A DNA stretch of 36,549 nucleotides. Origin: JAJZSS01 sp964463505 (GTDB lineage Bacteria; Chloroflexota; Anaerolineae; Anaerolineales; UBA4823). Both the position numbers and the translations under genes were made by a program. Of the stretch, positions 15,588-23,606 are shown piece after piece; within the stretch, counting starts at the first letter, position 1; each line of letters begins with the position of its first letter. The notes beneath the pieces were generated by a model. That model made no database searches, was not told the origin of the DNA, and saw nothing but the letters and a program-made list of their open reading frames with translations. The stretch lies in NCBI GenBank assembly GCA_964463505.1, contig CAYXDC010000030.1:1-36549 (forward strand), read 5' to 3'.

Positions 15588-17152
15588 TACCAATGAAAAA
15601 ATCCTTCCTCATCCTGGAGGGGGCGGCGCAGAAAGCCAGCCAGAAATGCTCCATAGAGCAGCAGGAGCGCAAAACCCCCTACCAGTAAGATTAACCAGGG
15701 TGATGGCTGAGCCAGAAATTTAGCCAGCCCCTGCAGTACTCCAAATGTCGCCAGAGCAGCCAGGCTCGCAGCCAGGGTAATTCTAATCGCCCGGCTCCAG
15801 CCCGCTCGACTGATCTGCCAGCCCAGGCGCCTGCGCGCCAGAGCCATCAGGATCAGTAACTGTATGCTCAAACCAATTACCGCTGAAACAGCGAGACCAT
15901 TATACCCAATAACCCCCACCAGAATCAGATTAGCTGCCAGGCGAATCAGGGTTTGAGCGCCATTGACTGCCAACACCAGACGTCCATCTCTCCAGGCATA
16001 GACCAAACGCCACAAAGGCTGGCAAAGGGCGTCTGTAATCACCGCCAGCGTATAAATCGCCAAAGATAAGCCAACAGCCTGAGTATCCCGGGAGGTAAAA
16101 ACGCCATGTTCAAGCAGCACCTGCACTACCGGCTGGCGTAGAATAATCACTCCCAGGCCTGCTGGTAGAGCCAGAGCCAATACCAGACCTAGTGCCTGGC
16201 TGAGGGTACGCCTTGCAGCAGCAGAATCACCCGCTTCAATCTGCTCTGAGAGGGTGGGGAACAAGACTGTAGAAACTGCCAGTCCGCTTAGCTGCCCTAC
16301 AGTCAGCGCCAGGTGATAGCCATAGTTGAGCACGGCAGCACTGCCGGCGCCCTGGGCAGTTGCCATGGCCCGGTCGATAAATAAAATCAAGTGGTGGATG
16401 CCATAACCAGCGCTCATCCAGCCGAATAAGATTAAGGCGGGTCGCAAATCAACAGGCGTGTCAGTAATTGCGCCAGTGGAAACATCGAGTGACAGGTTAG
16501 CTCGCGCGCGCACCTGCACCAACAGTGGCAGCTGGAAAATCAGAGCGGCGATTGCCCCCAGGGTCACGCCTAAACCGGCGCGTTGTAATGGGTCATCTAA
16601 GGGCAAGGCCAGCAAGCTGGCAATAAAAACCAGATTGTAGATCGCCGTGGTCAAAGCCGGGCGTGCGAAACGGCGGTAAACCTGTAATAGAGCGCCGACC
16701 AGGGTGGATATCCCCATAAAGAGCAGGCCTGGCAGCATCCAATAAAACACAACAACCGCCTGTTGGCGCTCAAGGATGTCAAAACCCGGGGAGAGCCAGG
16801 TGATCAGCAAGGGAGCTGCCCAGGCTGCCAACAAACCCAAAATCAGTGTGGCGGTGAGGAGCCAGATCGCCAGGCGCCAGGCTACTCGCCAGGCAGGAGC
16901 CTCCCCGTTTTGACGGCGCACCTGCATGAACAATGGGATCACCACCGGGGATAAGATTACGGGTAAGGCAACAAAAACAAACTCTGGTAACGCAAAGGCA
17001 ACCAGGAAAATGTCCGTAACTCGCCCTGCTCCCAGAGTGGCAGCCAATGCGCTCTGGCGTAAAAAACCAGTCGCCATAGCGATCCCCAGGCTGAGCATGA
17101 CGATGGCGGTGGCGCGGAAATTTTTAGAATCCATATCTAAGATCCAGCGCAC
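15587..17152 (-). CDS. MurJ/MviN-like lipid-linked sugar flippase
   Basis: A 521-residue membrane protein of the MOP superfamily with about 13-14 hydrophobic segments. The N-terminal GFLRQSALAATLGAGRVTDIFLVAFALP and later GVFTSRDTQAVGLSLAIYTLA are MurJ-like. In peptidoglycan synthesis MurJ flips lipid II; inside this polysaccharide cluster the protein more probably acts as a Wzx equivalent for the lipid-linked repeat unit. The start is GTG at 17152, directly after the amylase stop, with GGAGGA in the end of the amylase gene; the ATG at 17134 is an alternative. Its last codons overlap the polymerase start. Confidence 0.88.
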   Translation of the reverse strand: MRWILDMDSKNFRATAIVMLSLGIAMATGFLRQSALAATLGAGRVTDIFLVAFALPEFVFVALPVILSPVVIPLFMQVRRQNGEAPAWRVAWRLAIWLLTATLILGLLAAWAAPLLITWLSPGFDILERQQAVVVFYWMLPGLLFMGISTLVGALLQVYRRFARPALTTAIYNLVFIASLLALPLDDPLQRAGLGVTLGAIAALIFQLPLLVQVRARANLSLDVSTGAITDTPVDLRPALILFGWMSAGYGIHHLILFIDRAMATAQGAGSAAVLNYGYHLALTVGQLSGLAVSTVLFPTLSEQIEAGDSAAARRTLSQALGLVLALALPAGLGVIILRQPVVQVLLEHGVFTSRDTQAVGLSLAIYTLAVITDALCQPLWRLVYAWRDGRLVLAVNGAQTLIRLAANLILVGVIGYNGLAVSAVIGLSIQLLILMALARRRLGWQISRAGWSRAIRITLAASLAALATFGVLQGLAKFLAQPSPWLILLVGGFALLLLYGAFLAGFLRRPLQDEEGFFHW

Positions 17153-19042
17153 TTATCCTCCCGGCAGCGTGCGCCAGAGAGTAATTCCTACCGGCATGGA
17201 TGGTAAGCGTAAACGCCCTCCCTCAACCACTGCCGACCGCCCGCTGAGCACTTCCTTCAGACGCAGGCCATCCGCCAGGCCACCATGGGCGACCTCCAGC
17301 TCCATCTCAGAAGATTGGACAGGGCCGCGCTGTGCGACTACCACGATTTGTTCCTCCTCCGCGTCACGCAGAAACGCCAGCAGATGCTCCCCAGCATACA
17401 AAACCTGAAATCCGCCCTGCAGCAAGGCCGGAGAATTGCGCCGCAAATCGATCAGTGTACGATAATAAGCGCGCAGATCGTTGTCCCATGCTGTGGGCTC
17501 CCAGGGCATGCAGGCGCGGTTATCTCCTGCCAGCCCGACTTCATCGCCGTAATAGACACTCGGCACACCCGGATAGGTCATCAGCAATCCAACCGCCAGG
17601 CGCAGTCGAGCTTTATCACCCTCCAGCAACGCCAGAATGCGCGGTGTATCATGACTGCCGAGCAGGTTGAACTGCTGGCGGGCTATCGCCCAAGGGATTG
17701 CAGCGCGGAAGGCCTGCCAGCTATCCACCAGCGCCGGAGTGGGCCACTGTACAGGAGAAGCCAGGTGCTTGGGCTCACCATGCTGGTCAATATTGAAACC
17801 AGTCAGCCAGTAGAGCAGCGGGAAGGTAAAACCACTGTAGTTCATAGCTGCGTCCCAAAGATCGCCCTGCAATTGCGAGCTGGCGTCAAAAAAGTTTTCA
17901 CCCAACAGATATGCCTGCGGATTTTCGTCTTTCACCGCCAGACGGATCTGGCGACCCACCTCCAGTCCAAGCTGGTCAGCGCCCTGTCTAGCAAGCATAT
18001 TGGCGACATCCAACCGCCAGCCGTCAATTGAAAAAGGCGGTTGCAACCAGTGGCGCAGGACAGATTTCCCCGGGCCGAACATTGCATCGCGCAAGCCCTG
18101 GCTACGGTAGTTGAATTTAGGCAGGCTACGCACACCAAGCCAGGACTCATACGCATGTGGATGCTCTCTAAATGTGAAGTAGTCTGCACTTGGGGCAGAC
18201 GAGTCCTGCACAGCAGCCTGGAACCAGGGATGCAACACCCCACAATGATTAGGGACAACATCCAGCATCAGGCGCATGCCAGCGTGCTCAGTAGCCTGAC
18301 GCAGCCCAACCAGAGCCTGGTCGCCGCCCAGGTGCGCATCCACGCGTGTGTAATCCGTAACATCATAGCGGTGGTTACTAAAGGCGCTGAAAATTGGGTT
18401 GATGTACAGGGCATTGGCCCCTAATTCAGCAATGTAATCCAGCTTCTGCTCAATTCCTTGCAGATCACCCCCGAAGAATTCCACCATCGACTGAGGCCAG
18501 TTGGTCAGAGGCGGTTGGCCCCACGCGCTGGCAAGGGCAGGCACACCCCCATAGGTATACTCGCCGCTACGGACATTATTATGTGGGTTTCCGTCATAGA
18601 AACGGTCGGGGAAGACCTGGTAAAACACAGACTCGCGCGCCCATTCCGGAGCTTGGTAGCCTGCCAGCAGACGAAAGTCCTCGCTATCGTTAGGTGTATG
18701 GCGCTTCAATCCGCCTGCTGTGAGCCACCAGGCACCCTGCGGCGTAAAAAGCAGGAAGCGGTAGTAAGTGAGCGGCATGCTAAGGCGCAGCTTGACCTGC
18801 CACCAACGGCAAGCACTTCCAGCAGAGAACGGCTCAGCTTGCAGCTCCAAGAATAACTGCTCGCCATCCGGGCACAAACGCAAGAAAACCCTCTCCAAGG
18901 GCGCATCGGGGGCTGCCCGCAGACGCAGTATAACCTCATCGCCCAGGCGCGGGTCCTCTCCTGCTGGGCAGCGCACATAGCGCGGCGAGCCATCGTGATG
19001 GACAGAGCGCAAGAAAACTGGAAGTAATGACGAATCTAACAA
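17153..19042 (-). CDS. GH13 alpha-glucan hydrolase, neopullulanase/cyclomaltodextrinase-like
   Basis: A 629-residue protein. An N-terminal beta domain (about 1-125), like the CBM34 domain of maltogenic amylases, precedes the GH13 barrel: MLDVVPNH (region I, about 259-266), GWRLDVAN with nucleophile D345, LLGEN with acid/base E382, and LLGSHDT with D465. A C-terminal beta domain ends the protein. No signal peptide is seen, so it should be cytoplasmic. The start is TTG at 19042 with no clear Shine-Dalgarno; no earlier ATG is available because the GerMN gene ends 5 bases upstream. It abuts the flippase gene with no spacing, so it shares a transcript with surface-polysaccharide genes, which is unusual for a starch enzyme. 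Confidence 0.9.
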   Translation of the reverse strand: MLDSSLLPVFLRSVHHDGSPRYVRCPAGEDPRLGDEVILRLRAAPDAPLERVFLRLCPDGEQLFLELQAEPFSAGSACRWWQVKLRLSMPLTYYRFLLFTPQGAWWLTAGGLKRHTPNDSEDFRLLAGYQAPEWARESVFYQVFPDRFYDGNPHNNVRSGEYTYGGVPALASAWGQPPLTNWPQSMVEFFGGDLQGIEQKLDYIAELGANALYINPIFSAFSNHRYDVTDYTRVDAHLGGDQALVGLRQATEHAGMRLMLDVVPNHCGVLHPWFQAAVQDSSAPSADYFTFREHPHAYESWLGVRSLPKFNYRSQGLRDAMFGPGKSVLRHWLQPPFSIDGWRLDVANMLARQGADQLGLEVGRQIRLAVKDENPQAYLLGENFFDASSQLQGDLWDAAMNYSGFTFPLLYWLTGFNIDQHGEPKHLASPVQWPTPALVDSWQAFRAAIPWAIARQQFNLLGSHDTPRILALLEGDKARLRLAVGLLMTYPGVPSVYYGDEVGLAGDNRACMPWEPTAWDNDLRAYYRTLIDLRRNSPALLQGGFQVLYAGEHLLAFLRDAEEEQIVVVAQRGPVQSSEMELEVAHGGLADGLRLKEVLSGRSAVVEGGRLRLPSMPVGITLWRTLPGG

Positions 19043-19047
19043 AGACG

Positions 19048-19752
19048 TTATTTATCGTTCGACACACGGTCCCCAAAGGGGATGTCGTTTAAATAAATAT
19101 TTGTCATCTTGATGGCATTGAACTGGCGAATGGTACCCCAAACCTGGCTTTTAACCCCAGTGTTATCACAGGGATCGCCAGTCGGCTTGTAAGTCCCAGA
19201 TAGTTCTACCGTGATCAGACCATTGCTGCGGTTAAACTTGACGCTCTGAACTTTGATGTTGGAACGATAAAGTGGATTGTACAACGTGCCATAATACTCG
19301 GTCTTGACCGCCAACAAGCTCTGCAAAGCCAGTTTTACATCTTTGGCAATGTCACCGGAACGCGAGACGCCAATACTTACCCCAAAAGGAGGCTGGCAGC
19401 CATCCGCAATGGCCGTTTGTTCCAGGATATAGTAAGCATAAATTGGATCCTTAACAAAAGGCACAGACGGGAAGCTTACTGAGCGCGTGGGCAGGGGCGT
19501 CAGGGTATCGGTAGGGGTGGCAGTCTCGGTCGGGCTGGGCTGCGGGGTAAGGGTTGCGCTAGGGACGAGCGTCTCGGTGGCGGTCGGCTCCATTGTGGCA
19601 CTCGGCGCGAGCGTTTGTGTGGGTGGGGGTAAGGTTGCGCTGGGCAGGAGACTGGTTTCCGTTGGCAGAGGCGTTGGCTGTGGCGTTTCAGAGTTACAGG
19701 CGCTTAATAACAAGGCAAAGGCCAGGAAAAACAATGTTAGACGGCGGGACAT
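19048..19752 (-). CDS. GerMN-domain lipoprotein, second copy
   Basis: A 234-residue lipoprotein: signal peptide with lipobox LLSAC (lipidated Cys19), a Pro/Thr/Ser-rich linker (about 22-95), and a C-terminal GerMN-type domain (about 100-230) with GDIAKDVKLALQSLL, YYGTLYNPLY, VELSGTY and VWGTIRQF. GerMN domains are found in spore germination protein GerM and in LpqB; their molecular role is poorly understood. Two cysteines in the domain (DGCQ and PCDN) are shared with the upstream paralogue and may form a disulfide. The genes lie 39 bases apart and are clearly tandem duplicates. It is followed after 5 bases by the GH13 gene of the polysaccharide operon. Confidence 0.8.
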   Translation of the reverse strand: MSRRLTLFFLAFALLLSACNSETPQPTPLPTETSLLPSATLPPPTQTLAPSATMEPTATETLVPSATLTPQPSPTETATPTDTLTPLPTRSVSFPSVPFVKDPIYAYYILEQTAIADGCQPPFGVSIGVSRSGDIAKDVKLALQSLLAVKTEYYGTLYNPLYRSNIKVQSVKFNRSNGLITVELSGTYKPTGDPCDNTGVKSQVWGTIRQFNAIKMTNIYLNDIPFGDRVSNDK

Positions 19753-19791
19753 AGCTTACTCTCCATATTAGCTTGGATACTGGGCGGCCGT

Positions 19792-20475
19792 TTAATGGTC
19801 GTTGGCCAGGATATCACCCAACAAATTCCCATTGAGCAGGATATCAATTGTTTTTACATCTGAAAACTGGCGAATCGTAGACCAGATCTGTGCTCGCGAA
19901 CGAGAGTTGTCGCAGCGATCATCCGTGCGCCCATAGGTGCCGGATAGACGGATCGAAATATCGCCAGTAAATGACTTGAAGGTTACGCTGTCAACGCTTA
20001 TATTTGATGCATAAATGCCATTGTACAGGTTGCCGTAATACTGGTAGCGCGAAGCAAACAGGCGCTTCAGCGCAGTAGCCGTATCCTGGGCGATATCCCC
20101 CGTGCGCCACTGGCCTGTGTTAATTTTGATGGCCGAGTCGCCACAACCGACCGGACCATCCGTATCAAGCTGGATGTAGTAAATATAAATCGCATCCTCT
20201 CCGGAAGGGGTGGGTGGTGGGAGGGTGGCAGTCGGAGTATCGCTCGGCGTCGGTGTCAGGGTGTCTGTCGGCAGCGGAGTCTCAGTAAATGTAGACGTTG
20301 GGATCAATGTCTCCGTTGGCGTTTGGGTGTAGGTAGCCGTTGGAGGCGACAAGGTTGCACTGGGCAGGGGTTGTGTGGCAGTGGGTGGTGGGGGCGTCTC
20401 ACCCGCACATCCGACCAACAACACCAGAAGGAGCAAACTGCCAAGTAGCCTGGACCAGGTAAGATTTCTGTGCAT
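19792..20475 (-). CDS. GerMN-domain lipoprotein, first copy and probable head of the polysaccharide operon
   Basis: A 227-residue lipoprotein with signal peptide and lipobox LLVGC (Cys23), a Pro/Thr-rich linker (about 28-90) and a GerMN-type domain with GDIAQDTATALKRLF, YYGNLYNGIYASNI, IRLSGTY and IWSTIRQF. It aligns without gaps over most of the domain with the next gene. GAGGAGAACGT precedes the ATG. Nothing on the same strand lies within 220 bases upstream, so transcription of the long minus-strand operon probably begins just before it. A G/C-rich hairpin (20509-20537) lies in its leader. The linker suggests that the domain reaches into the cell wall. Function is unknown. Confidence 0.8.
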   Translation of the reverse strand: MHRNLTWSRLLGSLLLLVLLVGCAGETPPPPTATQPLPSATLSPPTATYTQTPTETLIPTSTFTETPLPTDTLTPTPSDTPTATLPPPTPSGEDAIYIYYIQLDTDGPVGCGDSAIKINTGQWRTGDIAQDTATALKRLFASRYQYYGNLYNGIYASNISVDSVTFKSFTGDISIRLSGTYGRTDDRCDNSRSRAQIWSTIRQFSDVKTIDILLNGNLLGDILANDH

Positions 20476-20508
20476 ACGTTCTCCTCATATCTATGCGCTA
20501 AGCGCAAA

Positions 20509-20537
20509 GATGCGCCGCAACCTGTGCGGCGCGCATC
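20509..20537 (-). promoter_or_regulatory. GC-rich hairpin in the leader of the GerMN/polysaccharide operon
   Basis: GATGCGCCGC (20509-20518) pairs with GCGGCG-CG-CATC (20526-20537) with a 2-base bulge. On the minus strand it is followed by TTTGCGCTTAGCGC and the ribosome binding site. It could be a weak terminator, an attenuator or a leader structure. Confidence 0.35.
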
Positions 20538-20650
20538 CCGCGGTATTTTACCACCTGGCTGCTGAATTTGCTCCAAAAACCAGGTTTTCATCGGAGGAGT
20601 TACACAGTTCTGGAAAATTGGGGGACAATGGCAGCCGCAGAATTAAATGG

Positions 20651-20683
20651 TTGATCTGGGCAGTTAAAGGCTGCCCAGATCAA
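20651..20683 (-). terminator. Stem-loop after korC, probable terminator with weak T tract
   Basis: TTGATCTGGGCAG (20651-20663) pairs perfectly with CTGCCCAGATCAA (20671-20683) across a 7-base loop, 12 bases after the korC stop codon. The minus-strand sequence that follows (CCATTTAATT) is only moderately T-rich. Confidence 0.6.
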
Positions 20684-20695
20684 GTACAAAATCAA

Positions 20696-21256
20696 TCAAG
20701 GAACTGCGGCGGTGGGCACCTGCTGCGCAAATTCCATACCGCGCTTCAGGGCAGCATAATTCGCAGGCAGCAAGCGTTGGTGGCGTTCAGGGATATGTGC
20801 TTTTAATGTTTTTTCGATCACTTCCAGAGGCAAGACAGGCAGCTTGCCCAACAAGGCGCCTAACATGACCATATTCAACAAGCGTTTATCGCCAATCTCT
20901 TCAGCGATATCATTGGCAGGTATGAGCACAGACACAATATCGGTGCGGTTGATCGGGCGGTTGACCAGGGAAGCATTTGCTACCAGGACTCCGCCAGGAA
21001 ATACAAGAGGCTCATACTTGTCCAAAGAGGGCAGATTCAGCGCCAGAACAGCGCGCGGGTTGCGCACGGTCGGCGCGCCGATCTCTTCATCGGCGATGAT
21101 CACCGTGCAATTGGCTGTGCCGCCGCGCATCTCCGGCCCGTAAGACGGGATCCAGGTGACGTGAAAACCCGAATCCATCGCCGCATACGCCATGAGCTGC
21201 CCGGCAAACAGGGCGCCCTGCCCGCCAAACCCAGAAATTATGATTTCAGTTTGCAT
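20696..21256 (-). CDS. korC: 2-oxoacid:ferredoxin oxidoreductase gamma subunit
   Basis: A 186-residue protein of the pyruvate/ketoisovalerate oxidoreductase gamma family: IIISGFGGQGALFAGQLMAYA at the N-terminus, IPSYGPEMRGGTANC, and LNMVMLGALLGKLP. Together with the alpha, beta and delta subunits it forms the CoA-dependent 2-oxoacid oxidoreductase that decarboxylates a 2-oxoacid to an acyl-CoA and reduces ferredoxin. It is the last gene of the D-A-B-C operon, 15 bases behind korB, with a stem-loop after its stop codon. Confidence 0.92.
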   Translation of the reverse strand: MQTEIIISGFGGQGALFAGQLMAYAAMDSGFHVTWIPSYGPEMRGGTANCTVIIADEEIGAPTVRNPRAVLALNLPSLDKYEPLVFPGGVLVANASLVNRPINRTDIVSVLIPANDIAEEIGDKRLLNMVMLGALLGKLPVLPLEVIEKTLKAHIPERHQRLLPANYAALKRGMEFAQQVPTAAVP

Positions 21257-21271
21257 GATGAGTCACATCCT

Positions 21272-22048
21272 CTAAAATCGCAGGTTCGCCAGGCTTGGCG
21301 AAACCTTGTAATCGCCCAGCGGATATACGGGGACCATACGTTCTTCGATCCAGGTCAGGGCATCTTTAGGCGTCAGCCCCCAGTTGGTGGGGCAGGAGGA
21401 GAGCAGCTCGACCATGGAGAAGCCCAGGCCGCGCACCTGCGCCTCAAAAGCAGTACGAATGGCTTTTTTCGCCAGGCGGATGTTTTTAGGGTCATGCAGG
21501 CTGCGGCGCACCACATAGCCAGAGCCTTCCATGTTGGACAGCAGCTCGGCCATATGCAGAGGGAAACCAGCCACTTCCACATCCCGCCCGGTGGGCGAGG
21601 AAGTCGTCTTTTGTCCAGGCAGAGTGGTAGGAGCCATCTGCCCGCCGGTCATGCCATAAATGGCATTATTGATAAATATCACGGTGATATTTTCACCCCG
21701 CCCGGCGGCATGCATGATCTCGCCCATACCGATGGAGGCCATATCGCCATCTCCCTGATAGGTAAACACAATCCGGTCAGGAAGCACGCGTTTGATCCCG
21801 GTTGCCATGGCCGGGGCACGCCCGTGGGCAGCTTCGACGAAATCAAAATCAAAATAGTTATAAGCAAAAACAGAGCAGCCTACCGGTGCAACGCCAATCG
21901 TGCGCCCGCGTACGTCCATTTCATCCAATACTTCTGCAACCAGGCGATGGGCAACCCCATGCGTACAACCCGGGCAGTAGCTATTAGGGGTATCAGACAG
22001 GGTTGTGGGGCGCTGGTAGACTAAACGAGTTGGAGCTGTGGTTACCAT
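21272..22048 (-). CDS. korB: 2-oxoacid:ferredoxin oxidoreductase beta subunit (thiamine diphosphate binding)
   Basis: A 258-residue protein. The thiamine diphosphate/metal motif is GDGDMASIGMGEIMHAAGRG followed by NNAIYGMTGGQM, and the N-terminal YCPGCTHGVAHRL carries cysteines often found in these subunits. I place the start at the ATG at 22048, which has AAAGGAG upstream; an ATG at 22078 would overlap the end of korA and add 10 atypical residues. The C-terminal half contains ELLSSCPTNWG and PLGDYK, usual for the 2-oxoglutarate/2-oxoisovalerate group. Confidence 0.93.
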   Translation of the reverse strand: MVTTAPTRLVYQRPTTLSDTPNSYCPGCTHGVAHRLVAEVLDEMDVRGRTIGVAPVGCSVFAYNYFDFDFVEAAHGRAPAMATGIKRVLPDRIVFTYQGDGDMASIGMGEIMHAAGRGENITVIFINNAIYGMTGGQMAPTTLPGQKTTSSPTGRDVEVAGFPLHMAELLSNMEGSGYVVRRSLHDPKNIRLAKKAIRTAFEAQVRGLGFSMVELLSSCPTNWGLTPKDALTWIEERMVPVYPLGDYKVSPSLANLRF

Positions 22049-22064
22049 GTCCGTTAGTTCTCCT

Positions 22065-23189
22065 TTATTTAATTCCATTGCGGCCGTAATTTACGCGCTG
22101 CGCCCAGCGTCGGCGGGGATCACCCTCCAGCGGGATGTCTTCTCCTGCCATACGCACAATTTCCGCCAGGATCTCATCCTGGTAAGGCACCATGCCGCCC
22201 ATGCGACCATAAAAATCGACGGGGGCGTGGCCAGCCACAGCCAGTTGGACATCGTCCAACATCTGCCCGGAATTCATCTCGACTACCAGCAGAGCTTTGG
22301 CGGTTTTTGATAGCTCGGCGATCTGGGCTGAGGGAAATGGGCGCAGGGTGATGGGACGTAATAAACCCACCCGGATGCCCTGGGCGCGGGCGGCGCGCAC
22401 CGCCGAAAAGGCCACCCGTCCGGCAGTCCCAAAACCGATCACCACAATTTCAGCATCGTCCAGGAAATATTCTTTATAACGCAGCTCATTGGATTCAATC
22501 TCATGCCAGCGTTCGAGCAAGCGGTAGTTGGTGACTTCCTCGTCCTCTGGCTTGATATAAATCGAGGACAAAATATGCTTCTCGCGATTTTCAGCCCCGC
22601 GCACCGCCCAATCCGGGTATTGGGTCTTGAGCGGCTGGAATGGTGGCAGCTCAGCCGGCTCCATGATCTGACCCACGTTGCCATCCGCCATGACGAATAC
22701 CAATGAGCGGTATTTTTCTGCCAGGTCGAAAGATAAGACCATCAAATCGATGGCTTCCTGCACGTTGGAGGGCGCCAGCACAATGGGGAAATAATCCCCA
22801 TGCCCGCCGCCCTTGACGATCTGATAATAATCGCCCTGAGAGGGAGCAATATTGCCCAGTCCCGGGCCGCCGCGCACTACATCCACCAACACGACCGGCA
22901 GCTCAGTCCCAGCGATATAGGATAGGCCTTCCATCATTAAGCTAACCCCAGGGCTGGAAGAGGAGCTCATCACCCGTGCCCCGGTACAGGCTGCGCCATA
23001 GACCATATTGATGGCGGCAACTTCGCTTTCCGCCTGCAGGAAGGTGCGCCCCAGCTCGGGCATGCGCGCCGCCATCCACTCCAGCAGCTCCGTCTGCGGG
23101 GTGATGGGATAGCCAAAATAAGCCTCCACGCCCGCTCGAATGGCTGCTTCTGCCATGGCTACATTGCCTTTTAATAATTCCTTAGCCAC
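22065..23189 (-). CDS. korA: 2-oxoacid:ferredoxin oxidoreductase alpha subunit (VorB/KorA type)
   Basis: A 374-residue subunit with LLKGNVAMAEAAIRAG, YFGYPITPQTELLEWMA, the VMSSSSSPGVSLMMEGLSYI block and RGGPGLGNIAPSQGDYYQ. These match the KorA/VorB group, used for 2-oxoglutarate or branched-chain 2-oxoacids, rather than pyruvate enzymes. The substrate cannot be decided from sequence alone. The start is GTG with AAGGTG upstream, 11 bases after the korD stop codon. Confidence 0.93.
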   Translation of the reverse strand: MAKELLKGNVAMAEAAIRAGVEAYFGYPITPQTELLEWMAARMPELGRTFLQAESEVAAINMVYGAACTGARVMSSSSSPGVSLMMEGLSYIAGTELPVVLVDVVRGGPGLGNIAPSQGDYYQIVKGGGHGDYFPIVLAPSNVQEAIDLMVLSFDLAEKYRSLVFVMADGNVGQIMEPAELPPFQPLKTQYPDWAVRGAENREKHILSSIYIKPEDEEVTNYRLLERWHEIESNELRYKEYFLDDAEIVVIGFGTAGRVAFSAVRAARAQGIRVGLLRPITLRPFPSAQIAELSKTAKALLVVEMNSGQMLDDVQLAVAGHAPVDFYGRMGGMVPYQDEILAEIVRMAGEDIPLEGDPRRRWAQRVNYGRNGIK

Positions 23190-23200
23190 TATTCACCTTC

Positions 23201-23449
23201 CTACGCAGACCCAGCCGCAGAACGCACAGGCGCATCCCGGTATACTGTGATGGCGGCTTCCGGGCAGACCACAGCACAGATCGCACAGCCCGTGCAACCA
23301 TCCAAATCGACCAGATATGCCGGGTGATAGCCCTTGGAAGTCAAATGCTCCATATCTAAGGCCAGCACGTGTTGCGGGCAAGCGTTGACACACAGGTCGC
23401 AGCCTTTACAATATCGATCGCTGACTTCAATCCATCCCTTAACGGGCAT
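23201..23449 (-). CDS. korD: 2-oxoacid:ferredoxin oxidoreductase delta subunit, 2x[4Fe-4S] ferredoxin
   Basis: An 82-residue ferredoxin-like subunit with two CxxCxxCxxxC(P) sets: C14/17/20/24 (YCKGCDLCVNACP) and C52/55/58/62 (GCTGCAICAVVCP). The order delta-alpha-beta-gamma is the same as in oorDABC of Campylobacter. It is the first gene of the operon, with AAGGAGG five to six bases before the ATG. A hairpin with TTTTGTTTT directly abuts this ribosome binding site. Confidence 0.93.
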   Translation of the reverse strand: MPVKGWIEVSDRYCKGCDLCVNACPQHVLALDMEHLTSKGYHPAYLVDLDGCTGCAICAVVCPEAAITVYRDAPVRSAAGSA

Positions 23450-23461
23450 TACAGCCTCCTT

Positions 23462-23524
23462 AAAACAAAACAGGTTGGGGGATTTGGTAGAAAATCACAC
23501 CTTTATTATCCTATTCCCAACCTG
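23462..23524 (-). terminator. Terminator-like hairpin abutting the korD ribosome binding site
   Basis: On the minus strand CAGGTTGGG (23524-23516) pairs with CCCAACCTG (23479-23471). The interior can pair further (GGAT/ATCC and GGT/ACC), and TTTTGTTTT follows at 23470-23462, ending where the AAGGAGG of korD begins. It may terminate the upstream GH13 transcript, act as an attenuator of the kor operon, or both. Confidence 0.55.
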
Positions 23525-23606
23525 GCTTGACTAGTGCTAGTTGTCATATATGGGTGATACAAATGTCCTCATAAACTGCTATTGATCAGCACATGCGGTG
23601 ATTGGT

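Noticed and set aside
19487..19771. Plus-strand Gly/Val-rich repeat frame
   Set aside because: It is the reverse of the Pro/Thr-rich linker of the GerMN lipoprotein; such low-complexity linkers leave antisense frames open.
19500..20420. Tandem repeats that might be a CRISPR array or minisatellite
   Set aside because: The repetition is irregular, codes for Pro/Thr-rich linkers in two genes, and has no spacer structure.
21161..22024. 287-residue plus-strand open frame
   Set aside because: Antisense shadow of korB and korC.
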